From assembly GCF_964355755.1 (NCBI RefSeq), contig NC_092677.1:25886101-25950100 (forward strand): a stretch of DNA of 64,000 nt, read 5' to 3'. Within the stretch, counting starts at the first letter, position 1; every line of letters begins with the position of its first letter. Under the pieces are notes generated by a model that saw nothing but the letters and a program-made list of their open reading frames with translations, ran no database searches and was not told the DNA's origin. This document shows, in pieces, positions 22,595 to 34,400 of the stretch. This stretch comes from Antedon mediterranea (Eukaryota > Echinodermata > Crinoidea > Comatulida > Antedonidae). A program made the translations under genes and the position numbers.

Positions 22595-25313
22595 CTAATC
22601 AAGTGCTTCTTTAAGTTCATTAACATAATCTGTGTGCGTTTTATGAACATCTTCCCAGAATTCAACAACCTGCTCAATCAATTTCAACCATTTGAAAACT
22701 TTAGGCCACATCCTAAATGAAAACCCGACCCACTCTGCCTGAATTAACGTGGTCGCTACTACGATGTCCGCCATGGTAACTTGCCCGCCACATAAATACA
22801 CATTGTCTTTTAAATATAGTTTCTCTAACATTTCTAAGTTGGTGATTAGTTGTTCTGTTCCAGACTTTACAAGGACTTCAGTTGCTGCTCTTGATGTGAG
22901 ACTATACTTCTTAAGCGATTGTGGATAAGCACATCTATAGCCTACAATTCTTTTGATAAGAAAAAAACAAGTTAATTTAGTTGGAGCCGCAGTCGTCTTA
23001 ATTAATCTCTGTCATATAGTCATAATTATTGTAATCGTCGCCATACCGTTGTCGTCATCGTCACAATACCGTTGTCGTCATCGTCACCATACCGTTGTCG
23101 TCATCGTCACCATACCGTTGTCGTTATCGTCACCATACCGTTGTCGTCATCGTCACCATACCGTTGTCGTCATCGTCACCAAACCGATGACGTCATCATC
23201 GATGACGTCATCATCGATGACATCGTCACCCTTCAGTAAATTATATCGTTATCATTGTCATCAAACCATGACAACCATTTTTGTAACTAGTTTCGTCAAT
23301 CGTCAACTTTGCCGTTCTCATCGTCGAGCTTTCGAAATAGCGACGCGGGTTACGTCAACGCCAAATCGCGTCGCCTGTTTCTAAAGCTCTCTTTAGCATC
23401 CTCCGACGTCTACATTAGTGAAGTTACCTGTGAAGTTCTGACGATGCCCATGCTATGATGGACTCCACTTGCATCCTCTGCGATAACGTTGAACCGTAAC
23501 TGGCATAGTTAGTGTAACGTGAAGACAGATATCTTAAAATCGCTTGTCTACAAGCAAAATAAATTCGTACAATCAATATAATGTAATCAATTAAATAAAA
23601 TGTGGTATAATTATGTAGGATTAAATTTGCCTGATAGCGAGGTTTTTTGAATAGGAGGCCTACTTTGGAAATGAGGCGAATCGTAATAATTTGTACGCAA
23701 TTTGTATGCCTACTTACCCCTCAAATACTACGATGTCCCCATCAACGATTGTTGGCACCGATTCGTGAGGATTCCGTTCGGCTAATTCACGGTTGCCTTG
23801 CTTGTAATCAACATCGATGAGGTTGTATGGTATCTTATTCTATATCAAGAAAACATATTTCGTTTGGTTATGAATAAGTTACGCTGAGAGTTACCGAAAT
23901 TACATTCCGGCACGCGATATTTCTTTTCGTACAAAAGTTGGGGACCCCGCATGAAACGTCACAAAATAAACATGAATATTCATTAGTCATATCATGTGTG
24001 ACGTAAGAATGAATTAGAACTTTGTGAGAAAACAAACAATCTAATTAATCCTATTGTGTGCTCTATTTAAACATTAATTACACCTTGTCTATTCATCCTG
24101 CCGCCGTAGGCAGGGGAACGTGTGTACCCAGTTTGGTATGTTTTGTTTTCATTCAATAGTCTTGTTATGTGCCCTTGTTTTGTTTAAACATGAATCGGCC
24201 TTTATTTAAGTACGATTGTTGTATGCCAATTGAACAATAACGTAACCAAGAATGCAACTATCTCTAGAGGCCTAACGCTAGAATACAGTATAGGCCCACC
24301 GTTGTGAAATGATGAATATAAGACATTGTAGGCCTAAAATTGTGAATATAAATGGGAGAATAACCAGCGACTTGCAGCCTACTGGGCTGAATTGCGCACA
24401 GGTGCTAGAACAAAAAAAAATGCATGCGTTTAAAACGACTGGAATTAATCTGACAAATTAACCTAAAAAGCAAAGATATGAAGGGGTGTACCCTTTACAG
24501 ATTACATATTCATAAGGTTAATGAGTGCGCTCTGATAAAAGTCCCATTTTATGTTTTATTATCTTTCTAAATTTTGTGAGTTAAACGATATCAACCAATT
24601 GTTGTTGATCAGTCTTTTTTATCACAGAACACAATCTGGAACTAAACAAAAAAAACTAAATTAAAAAAAAAATTGTACCTTTAGTAAAATTAGTATTATT
24701 TTATTTCAGGACCCCAACGGAAATAAACCAGTGAAATTGGTTTTATTGGACTATCCTGGTCAAAATCAATTTTAATACTTTTACATTTTTATGACACTTA
24801 TTTTATTCTTATTTTACCCTTACTTTTCTGGTTTACCTTTATCACTTTTTAAATGTATTTTTTAGTTTTTTACTCTTTTAACACTTGTCACACGGATTTT
24901 ACCTTTTTTACTCTATTATTAATATTATTATTAGCATTTTTATACTTTTCAATTTTGAATTGTAAGCCTATATAATAATGTCTTGTATTTTTTTTTTTAA
25001 TTTTTGATTTTGATTAAATAAATAAATGAATAAAAACCTATGCTTATTCGAAAAACTCGGAGACGACACGTCTACTTAAACACCTCAACAACATAGCGAA
25101 AAGTGTAACAGTAGTATAGCGTAGGAAAGTGATTGATGTTATTTTACGTACCTGCGCTAAGTAGATCCACACAGCCCGACAAGGGGGAGATAACCGAACA
25201 ACATACACATTAATGGGTTCCTGTGGTACACCATTCAGCAAGCAAGAACTCTGTCTTCTGTCCAGAAGTCCACCGGATGGTACTGTCAACATCGAACTCC
25301 GTCGGAAATTCAT
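22595..25313 (-). CDS. Glutathione S-transferase, theta-like
   Basis: Four exons: 25313-25152, 23839-23718, 23547-23428 and 22934-22595. Donors are CAG|GTACGT, GG|GTAAGT and AG|GTAACT. The product is 247 residues. The thioredoxin-fold half has RLSPPCRAVWIYLAQ, the cis-Pro loop in ESVPTIVDGD, and the glutathione-binding turn in FEGQAILRYLSSRY. The helical half has VTMADIVVATTLIQAEWVGF, the conserved GST N-capping region. It is a cytosolic enzyme conjugating glutathione to electrophiles; theta class is favoured by the SPPCRA motif (theta has SQPCRA). The reading begins with a 33-residue extension before the usual start, and a second Met lies eight codons in. The true start could be in an unseen exon. 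Confidence 0.85.
23037..23200. repeat. 23-bp minisatellite in GST intron 3
   Basis: About six copies of a CGTTGTCGTCATCGTCACCA-type unit (23 bp), followed by GATGACGTCATCATC palindromes to about 23225. The long ORF across it is a by-product of the repeat. Confidence 0.85.
23915..24015. repeat. Dispersed repeat in GST intron 1
   Basis: TATTTCTTTTCGTACA, ACGTCACAAAATAAACATGA and GTGTGACGTAAGAAT occur here and, in the same order, at 32363-32443 beside a tRNA-like sequence. Confidence 0.6.
24712..25038 (+). mobile_element. Probable non-LTR retroelement 3' end
   Basis: Contains AATAAACCAGTGAAATTGGT and GGACTATCCTGGTC, then a T-rich tract and a terminal AAATAAATAAATGAATAAA tail. This layout is typical of LINE 3' untranslated ends. 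No reverse transcriptase sequence remains. It lies in GST intron 1. Confidence 0.45.
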
Positions 25314-26194
25314 CGTGTAACTCTGGAAGTATCCTAATTATCTCTGATTATGATAACGAAAATCCTGACTGTCTATTTAGAATATAAACACATGTTTGTG
25401 TGCAAAGAGTGGTGTGTATAGTAAACGTCAAATTGTCTTTTTAAGATTGAAGACTCGACTGAGACTAAATTCGGAAAAATTAACAATGTACGTCTTTTAC
25501 TGCCAAGTATAATAAACCAACCTTTGTCAATAACGGTTCTTGGTTTCGACTATTAAACTTAACATATATGACTTGCTTATTCACAATACTAAATAAGAAC
25601 TAAATTCCCCATGGGAACTATAAGACGCCGCTGCACGTTGTGTGTCGGTTGATCTTTTCCTAACAATAACCCAGATTACATAGACGAATAATACTCTTTA
25701 CTGTCTTGTATACTCAGTAGCTGGCGCACTTTAAATAAGTTATATTTAGACAGTAGTATTAAAACGATGCTTTCAGATTTACAAATATTACGGTTCAACA
25801 AAACATGAATGAACTAATAAAACCTTCCATGCGGTAAATGTTGATTGTGTCCACACGTACTACTATTTATATATCTAATAAGAATAGTTCAATACCTGTG
25901 CGCGCGGTCACCGCTAATTTCAGGAAAACGTCAAACTAATCTTCCTAGTCAGTTTAATAATTTCAATTCCCTTGTCTGATTTATATAGCTTTAATTAACG
26001 CATAATAATAAAGTTGTTCAAACATATTTGATAATTAAATATTATAACTTTCCTATTATTATAGCAATGCAGACATTTTGATTTCTTTATAGCTTTAATT
26101 TGCGCACAAAGTTGTTCACATTTTATAATTAAAATATCTTAATTACCTTACTGATAACAATATGTGGTTATGAAGTAATAATGTAGCTCAGGTT
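25314..26194. other. Intergenic upstream of GST, no gene seen
   Basis: A+T-rich. It should hold the GST promoter. No repeat or ORF of note. Confidence 0.45.
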
Positions 26195-26373
26195 AAGCTT
26201 GGTTCCCACTAGAACGTAACGCAAGGACGTAAACGCAACGCAAGCGGTTTAACCAATGACAAGGGAAGTTATAGACAGTTAGCAATCACAAGCGAATAAG
26301 CCATCGCTTGTGATTGGTCAATTCACTTGCGTTGCGTTACGTCTTGCGTTGCGTCGCTAGTGGAAACCACGCT
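26195..26373. mobile_element. Family B palindromic MITE, copy 1 of array
   Basis: Begins AAGCTTGGTTCCCACTAGAA and ends as its imperfect complement (CTAGTGGAAACCACGCT). Both halves carry inverted ACGCAACGCAAGCG, ACCAATGACAAG and AATCACAAGCGA words, so the whole element can fold back. No coding sequence. Confidence 0.85.
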
Positions 26374-26376
26374 GTA

Positions 26377-26557
26377 AAGCTTGGTTCCCACTAGAACGTA
26401 ACGCAAGGACGTAAACGCAACGCAAGCGTTTTAACCAATGACAAGCGAAGTTATAGACAGTTAGCAATCACAAGCGAATAAGCCATCGCTTGTGATTGGT
26501 CAATTCACTTGCGTTGCGTTACGTCCTTGCGTTGCGTCGCTAGTGGGAACCACGCTT
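26377..26557. mobile_element. Family B palindromic MITE, copy 2 of array
   Basis: Differs from copy 1 at only about four positions in 180 bases, separated by three bases. This points to recent tandem duplication. Confidence 0.85.
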
Positions 26558-26559
26558 AC

Positions 26560-26719
26560 AGCGTGGTTCCCACTAGAGACACAACGCTAGGACGTACGCG
26601 CAACGCAAGCGAGTTGACCAATCACAAGCCACTGTTTGAATAATCCATCGCATGTGATTGGTCAACTCACTTACGTTGCGTTACGTTCTTGCGTTGCGTC
26701 TCTTGTGGGAACCAAGCTT
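26560..26719. mobile_element. Family B palindromic MITE, copy 3 of array
   Basis: More diverged copy beginning GCGTGGTTCCCACTAGAG and ending TGTGGGAACCAAGC. Confidence 0.8.
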
Positions 26720-26826
26720 TATAATCACAAGCGATGGATTATTCGAACAGTCGCGTGTGATTGATGAACTCGCTTGCGTTGCGTCTACGTTCTTGAGTTG
26801 CGTCGCTAGTACGTGGAAACCACGCT
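26720..26826. mobile_element. Family B half copy, end of array
   Basis: Only the right half is present: AATCACAAGCGATGG through GCGTCGCTAGTACGTGGAAA. Confidence 0.75.
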
Positions 26827-27657
26827 AATATTGCAATGACAGAGCATCCTCCATTGGCCTCTTTTTTACACCCGATCGATGGGGCCGGTCTCAGCCACGG
26901 TTAGTTAGACCATCCTCTCCATCACCCCACACCTCCCACTAAACCAGCCTACGGGTCTGTTAACACTTTGCGTGTGTACCAGCTTGATTATAATTATTAT
27001 TTTCATAATTGTCAGAACCATGGGCCTATTTAAACACTATTTATTATTGATTTATAATTAACCTATTTATAATATTATGATATCTCTCTTGCTGTGCTTA
27101 CTGAAACGTCACACTTCATGTATTGAATATGTATGTTGACATTCCACGCGTTCTTCTAGGCCTATATAGCGCGTTATATCATAGATGTTAATCAACCATC
27201 AATATCGAACAGTCAGTGATTTTGGAGCATTGAATTCCGTTGATAGTTAGGCCTACACCAGATTAAAATATTGCATATTGATTATGTATTGTTTGTATTG
27301 AATCGCTCGACAATCAGATCATCGAATTCAAAAACCTTTCTGCTCAGGTTTTTATAAAAAAGGTAAAGGTATTGATATTTGTTCTCAAGCTTAACTGGAA
27401 ACTGAGGAATTGGAATTTAAAAAAATTAAATCATTACGTCACCCGACTGATACTCCGAGGGATAATATATTTATTAATCGGCTGAACATCGATTTTTGAA
27501 AATCAAGTCATTCGAAGTTATATCAGAAGCGAATCTGTACGAATAATTGATCGATTGAAAATTTATTTTGAATATTAGGAAAGATCACCGGAATTGTAGG
27601 CCTACGCGCGCGTACGACACCAAGACGAAGACACAGTCTGCAGATTATACCTGTATT
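26827..27657. promoter_or_regulatory. Upstream region of aquaporin-11-like gene
   Basis: A CCTATATAGC element at 27161-27170 could be a TATA box. In-frame codons extend upstream to an ATG at 27568, but the translation there is polar and does not look like an aquaporin N terminus. Confidence 0.35.
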
Positions 27658-29107
27658 ATGTATGCTTATTCGGATGTCGGTGTTTCTTTCATCCTCCTAT
27701 TCATATCTGTTATATGTTGCCAGATGCTCCGTAGCGTATCAAGGCTACTCATACCCCCTGAATATCAGCAATACAGTTCAGAAGCGATATCAACATTCCA
27801 GTTAGTCGTCGGGTTCATGGAAGGGGACATTATTTTGGAACTGTTGGGTCCTTGGGGGTACGCAGTGTTCCTTTTCTTCCTTGTCATTTCGTTTATTTTA
27901 ACGTTTGATGGTGCCGCCGATCCAGGTAACACGTTTTTTAATTATTTGATTGGGAACATTGACGGTGGCACTGCGTTGTGTCGAGTCGTGTTCCAGGTGA
28001 TCGGTGGCCAATTTGCATATCCATGGGTACGAGCACTTTGGAGGGCCGAGATGTCGACACCTCATGCTAATCAGGTGCCCTTTATGGACAGTATCTGCCC
28101 GTCGTGTTTGCAGGTGCCTTTGATGTATGGGGCAATTGCTGAGCTGTTGGCGACGTTCACTTACTCGTTCGTCTTGGCACTTGACGTCGTCGGCGGAAAA
28201 CTAGAACGTTATGTCGACGCGGGAACCCAGGTAGTCATCATAATGATAGGTATGTCAGGCCTATGATAAACAATTACTTTCGTTTACCAAAATTAACGAA
28301 CTATATGAGATTAAATTTTTATTAAAACATTTGTAAACACACATTTTTATAATACAATTTTATTATCACCTTTTGTAATCGTACCGTGCAGATTTTCTGC
28401 TGATCATATTTCCATTTATACAACGCGCATAATTTATTATTAAATACAGTTCGAATATTTTATATATTTAGATAGCATGCTTTATCGACCCGCAGTAGAT
28501 CCATTTCATATTATATTATGACATAACATTATAGTAACGACTGCATCGACACGCAGTAGATCCGTTATAAAATACATGACATCATAATATGAATATTTGA
28601 TATATAAATAGTGAGCCCCTCTGAGTGCGATCTTAGCTTGTGTGTTTTCATTTAATCGGAGCATAATTATGACCATATTATTATGACTATCAGACTATCT
28701 TCTTTTTCTTTACATCCTTACTCAATTTCTCCTTTTCTTTTATACAAATTTATTCATTTTTTATTTAGTTATCCTCAACAATCACATGTATTAGCTAATT
28801 TCATCTTTCCTTTTTATCTTTTTCTTCAGGGTACACATGGACTGGCATGATGTTCAACCCTGCTCTAGCAGCCGCATTGACATTCAACTGCAAGGACCAC
28901 CCATTTTACGAACACGTCGCCGTCTACTGGCTAGGACCTTTAGCCGGTGTCTTAATACACAGTGTTCTGATCAAAAGCGCTATCGAACATGGACACATCG
29001 ACGACAGTTTTACAATCAAAAAGAAATTATATGAAATGTCGCATAAGATCGTATCTTCCAAATCTATTTATAGTTGCTCATTGAAAACTGCGAAAAAGGA
29101 TGATTGA
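27658..29107 (+). CDS. Aquaporin-11-like (superaquaporin)
   Basis: Exons 27658-28249 and 28830-29107, with junction G|GTATGT...CTTCAG|GG, encode 289 residues (319 from the ATG at 27568). Six hydrophobic segments are visible. The second pore motif FNPALAAALTFNC is intact, with Cys exactly nine residues after NPA, the mark of the AQP11/AQP12 superaquaporins. The first NPA box is replaced by DPG (residues 88-90) in DGAADPGNTF. The segments EAISTFQL and YWLGPLAGVL match AQP11. In vertebrates AQP11 lies in the endoplasmic reticulum and passes water, glycerol and possibly hydrogen peroxide. The C terminus is basic and cytosolic. AQP12 is the alternative assignment. Confidence 0.85.
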
Positions 29108-30200
29108 TGAAATTATAATGAATTTTAATTATTCGAATATTAATATATGCACAGGTTGCAATAATCTGATATTTAGTCCATCTTTCGCATTTTGTTAGAA
29201 ATCTACTATTTTATAAAGATGGGTAGAGAAAATGTCGAAATATAGGGTCAGAGGTTGACGTCTGATCAGTGGCGTAACTGAGGCCCCTGGTTTAGGCCTC
29301 GGACGTTTTTAACCTTTTTCGACATATTTTAATAAATACAAAAAAAAAAAAAATTATATGCATATATAATTTATTTCATGGTTATAAGTAGTGATATAAT
29401 AATTATGAGGTACATGATTTCTTTTTATAGACACACGTATGTACGTATGAGTTCCTATAAAATGTATTTACATATTTAAGATAAAACAACAAAAACGAAT
29501 ACATATATATATTAAAACTATTAATAAATAATACTTAGGCAGGGAATAATTTCGCCAGTGTAGCATAGCAAAAAGCTATACAAAACAACCTTATTGCTAC
29601 ACATTTCGCAAATTGTGTAGCAAAAAATGCAATGCAAAACTATGTTAATAATAATAATAATAAGATTTTTAAAGCGCACATACCACTCCAGAGTGCTCAA
29701 GGCGCATTTAAAAATAAAAAATAAATAAATCATACAAATTCCTGACAAATAAAATGCAATTTCTTTGGAGGGTCCCCATCCGTTGTCGTTCTGTCGACTC
29801 AACAATCAGTTTGATTAGCAATTTTGCTAAACAAAATTTTTAAATGAAATTTTTCCCTGTTAGGTAGACTAAAATTTGCCAAATCAACATGTCTATTGCT
29901 TCGACAATAAAAACAAATTATCCATCTTCAATTAAGACTAAACTGAAAAGGATCTTAACGACTAGTAAAACGAATACAGCTGGCAAAACGAAAATTAACT
30001 AAAATTATGATTAATAATAATGATATACAAAAATAACTAATAATTTTATATAACAAGTTGTTGTGTTATGAAGGGTTAAAGTTTGCTATAAGACTCCATG
30101 TTTTCCATTCCATAGCTGCTGTATTAGCATTATTTAAATATAAACACATAGATATTAATAATTATACAAGATACGCCTTGTTAGCACTGTTGGCAGAAAG
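29108..30200. other. Intergenic after the aquaporin, no gene seen
   Basis: A+T-rich, with a SINE-like segment at 29640-29790 listed separately. A GTGGCGTAACTGAGGCCCCT phrase at 29272 resembles a degenerate repeat also hinted at near 53430. Confidence 0.45.
29640..29790. repeat. Probable dispersed repeat (SINE/LINE-tail-like)
   Basis: A run of AAT triplets, then GATTTTTAAAGCGCACATAC and CAGAGTGCTCAAGGCGCATT, then an A-rich tract. This arrangement resembles short interspersed repeats of invertebrates. There is no second copy in the window. Confidence 0.35.
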
Positions 30201-30214
30201 TTAAAATTGGGATG

Positions 30215-30510
30215 GATACATCATTCTGGGGCGGATGATGCATCATCCAGGGGCGGATGCATCATCCAGGGGAAGATGCATCATCCAGGGGAGGATGCAT
30301 CATCCAGGGGCGGATACATCATCCAGGGGCGGATGCATCATCCAGGGGCGGATGCATCATCCAGGGGCGGATACATCGTCCAGGGGCGGATACATCGTCC
30401 AGGGGCGGATACATCGTCAAGGGGCGGATACATCGTCTTGGGGCTGATACATCATCCAGGGGTGGATACATCATCCAGGGGTGGATACATCATCCAGGGG
30501 CAGATTCAGG
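30215..30510. repeat. 19-bp minisatellite, about 15 copies
   Basis: Unit ATGCATCATCCAGGGGCGG with GCATC, ACATC and ACATCG variants in blocks. Because 19 is not a multiple of three, all three forward frames stay open and spell the same HHPGAD-like peptide. These are not genes. Confidence 0.92.
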
Positions 30511-31435
30511 GAAAGCGATAGGATCGCATGTCCTGACTTTTTTAAGAAGCTATTGAAATTACAATGTACGTTATCGGCCCTCGTTTAAAAAATTCTGGAT
30601 CCGCCAACTCCCCACTTTTTTTAAAAGCTATTAAAATTGCAGTATAAAATTAAACCTTGTGTGGAGAATTACACACCAGTACTTATATAAAATACCTCTT
30701 TACTGTTATAATATAGCAATATATTAGTGGATATTCAAAGGGATTATTTACAATTGTTTAAGTTCATTTTTTAGTGCAACCCTATTATTTACCTAGATGG
30801 TTACTACTCCTAGAATACCCAGTGGCGGAAAACATTTGAAAATATATATTATTGGTGTGGCAAGAAAATTTCACTAAATTTTCAACTAAAAGTGTTAGTT
30901 CAAGACATTTTGAACAAACTTATTTTTTAATTGGACTTTGGATTAAAGAAGCTGGAACAAAACAAATAATCTGTTTTAAAATAACAATTACTATACATGT
31001 GTTACATAATAATTTAAAATAAACAACAAATAACATTAAAAATATATATTTTCAACTTAAACACAAACTATGATTAAAAATAAAAACACGATTTAAGACT
31101 ATATCCCTTAAAATTACTATATTAAAACCTTTATATTTTAAATAATATTTTGGCGTCTTTTTGATAAAGATTGTAAAAGTTTAATAATATAAATAATAAT
31201 GTTTAAATTTCAAAAAACATAAATATTTTTAGATTAATTTTTTAAACTTGTTTTAGCCATAGTCATATTGAGTAAAAATATTATGATAGCCTGGCAACGC
31301 AATTTACCTAGCAACTAAAGTAGTTTGTTTTTGTTCAAATTGTAATTTTAGATCAATTGGTTTGAATTTGTATACTAACTCTGCATGTGTCATAACATTA
31401 AACTTATAATATGGTGAAGTTTCCAATGTTTTACG
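30511..31435. other. A+T-rich spacer downstream of OTUD6B
   Basis: No gene or clear repeat apart from A/T runs. Confidence 0.5.
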
Positions 31436-34400
31436 TTATAATTCTTCTTCATTCTTTACTTTTGTACATTCTGATTTTGGTATAACTGAATTGTAGTGCT
31501 CTCCCAGTCCAAAGGCATGTCGATGATACCTGACAATAAAAGAATGTATTATAATGAATGTGGTAAAATTTATTGAATCCTACGTTGAATGATTTATACT
31601 ATAAAGGCAAATTTACACAGACGAGCCGTAAATAATGTCTATTTTATTCCTTATGAACATTTACACAAAGCGCGGAGTGAACTGGCGGTTTCCGCTGATG
31701 ATAGCTACAGATTCTACGCGGGACAAGCTACATGTTTTTCGCTTACCGTTACCACTCGTCTGTGTAAATTGGCCTTAAAAGAGAGTTTGAACATATGTTT
31801 AATATCATACATTATTTGCTAATGCGTGTATTTACAAACACAGAGAATCAAATTGACCGAAATTGTACTGGGAAGGCTTTAAACTACTCATTTGAAAATT
31901 ATCCACCATCTTGGATCAAATATGGCTAAATTCCCAACTTTGGCTGTGTTTTTATTTTTAATTTTGTAATATGATGATGTTAAGTCTACTTACGAGAGGA
32001 TGAGCGGCATATGTTTTTCCCTAAAGTGTTCTCCAACCGTCAATGGAGGGCTATCCGCTTGAATGACTTCAATTGGTGATTGGTAAATATGACTTATTGC
32101 ATTAATCTATAAATAATAATAAAAGCAATTATTGATTTAGCTTAGCATTCTAATTTTTTTATGTCATAAAAACGTAGAAATGCACTCACCTCATGCTGGC
32201 CACCCCATGCAGCAGTGTTGGCTATTTCTCTGCAGTATTCTTCATACTCTTCTAAAAAAACAAAAACCGCAAATAAATGTATTTTCAACCAGGACTGGGA
32301 GTCGTTCTTTATCCAGGGTTGAATCTGGGTTTTTCCGCATGATAGTCAAGTGTCCTGACCGTGATATTTCTTTTCGTACATAAACGTCACAAAATAAACA
32401 TGACTAGTCATTAATGGTGTGTGGTGTGACGTAAGAATTGACTTAACTAAAATTCGTTAATGCAAACGCATTCTGTCGAGCCGTCTGTGTAGTCAGATGG
32501 ATTAGGTTACGGACTTTGCATGTCGGTGTATGGGGTTCGAATCCCATGAGCAACATCTTTTTACTTTATAGTGAGAGAGAGAGATTATTTAGAGGGTTAG
32601 GTTTAGTTATATTTAGGAAGTAGTTTGACTATCTTTCACAAAAGGAGTCCCCAACTTTAAAAATTGCCTCCTGACCACTATAACTCTGCTTCCTGACCAC
32701 TGTAACTCTGCTTCCTGACCACTGTAACTCTGCGTCCTGACCACTGTAACTCTGTACTAAACTAAACTGCATTAATATCAGCTGATTGTAATGTAATGAT
32801 ATACAGCATACCTTTAGTGTAGGGTTCCCCTGAATCAATTTTACAAAGAAAATACATAAAATCTTCCATATGAGATCTCATGTATTCAGCTGTCTGTTCT
32901 CGCAAGCTCTGCAGTTTGGTCTGTGAGAATACAAATTAAAAGATTTTTAGTTGAATATGTAGTAACATATAAGAGCGCCCTCTTGTAGCTATTTAATTCT
33001 TTTTTCTGTTATTTGATAATTTAGATTTCCAGACTTTCTGTTAAAACAAATATTAATAATTTTTTTTTTTACAGAAGTAAATAACTTTATTACAACTGCA
33101 AAATGGCCTATTTAAAGTCTGATTTTATTAATTTTCATGTTTTTGGGGGACATTACATCAATATTACCATTTACTTTTAGATTTTGTGCTTTATACAACA
33201 TACAGGTTGTGACTAACCTGAGTACCTTGTCTTGCCAGTTGATCAATCAGGGCATTATACAAACAATGACCATCTGACGCAATCTGAAATAAAATATTCA
33301 TTCATCTAAATCATTTCACAAATAACACCCCTTTACATTATTCAACACCGTGAATAAATTCTGGAGAAATGCCCAAGTGTCTCAGGACCAATCGCATTAA
33401 CAGCCACTGCCACAAACTTATCATAGTACTATACTATACACTGGGCTCTCTGGGTCTTTTACTGAAGAGAGGCTTTCCAGTATAAAGAATAAATAATATA
33501 ATAATGTTATTATAAATGCTGTAGAGAATGAAATTCCAAAATGGTAATATACTAGGTACCATTCGATTGTATAATATACTTCACAGACAGTGAGCAAGGT
33601 GATTACACAAACCTCGCGTATGCACAGGCCACGCTGAGCTAAAATCGAGTTTATCTTTTGTTCTTCCATTTTTCGACTACTAAACACGTTGTTCGTTTCG
33701 TCCTCCACAATTCTTCTTTCACGCTCCTTTTCCTTGTTTGCCTTTTTATTCTAAAAAAAATAACAAATTCCGGAGTGATATAGGATATATATGCCATTCA
33801 GCATAATCCCTGCAAGCCGGAGAGAAGATAGGCACCACTGGGAGATATGGCTTATGCCTGTGTATTGTATCATGGTGAGTACCACAACTGTATCACATCT
33901 GCTACACCTCTACAATCATCTAGGTCTAACTAGCAATATATTTACAATTGGAAAATTGATTTTATTCAGCATTTAAAAATACAGAAGTGATTTGGTGAAA
34001 GTGGAAACTATTTTATTAACTACATTAAGGAACATGTTAAAATTATTCTACTGAAGTTACTGCAGTAACTATATAAAAATGTAGTGACTGCAGCAGAATA
34101 ATTTTGACATGGTCTCAAAAGAATGTGATGTGCCTATATATGGACATGATGATGTCATATCACTACCATATGTGGGCACATCACTACCATACTTGGGCAC
34201 ATCACTGCCATATTTGGGCACATCACATTTTCTAGTGACTTAAAGTTTGAGAGAGTAGACAGAGCTTTAGTAAAACAATATAAATGTTCTTGTACCCTTC
34301 TTTTTTGTGCTCTTGTTGTTTTAACTGGCACCTTCTCATCCACCTTATCTTCAGATTTTTCTTCTACATTTAAATTGTCCATTTCCGATTCCAATCCATT

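Noticed and set aside
22953-23384. 143-codon plus-strand ORF
   Set aside because: It is produced by the 23-bp minisatellite inside an intron of the minus-strand GST gene.
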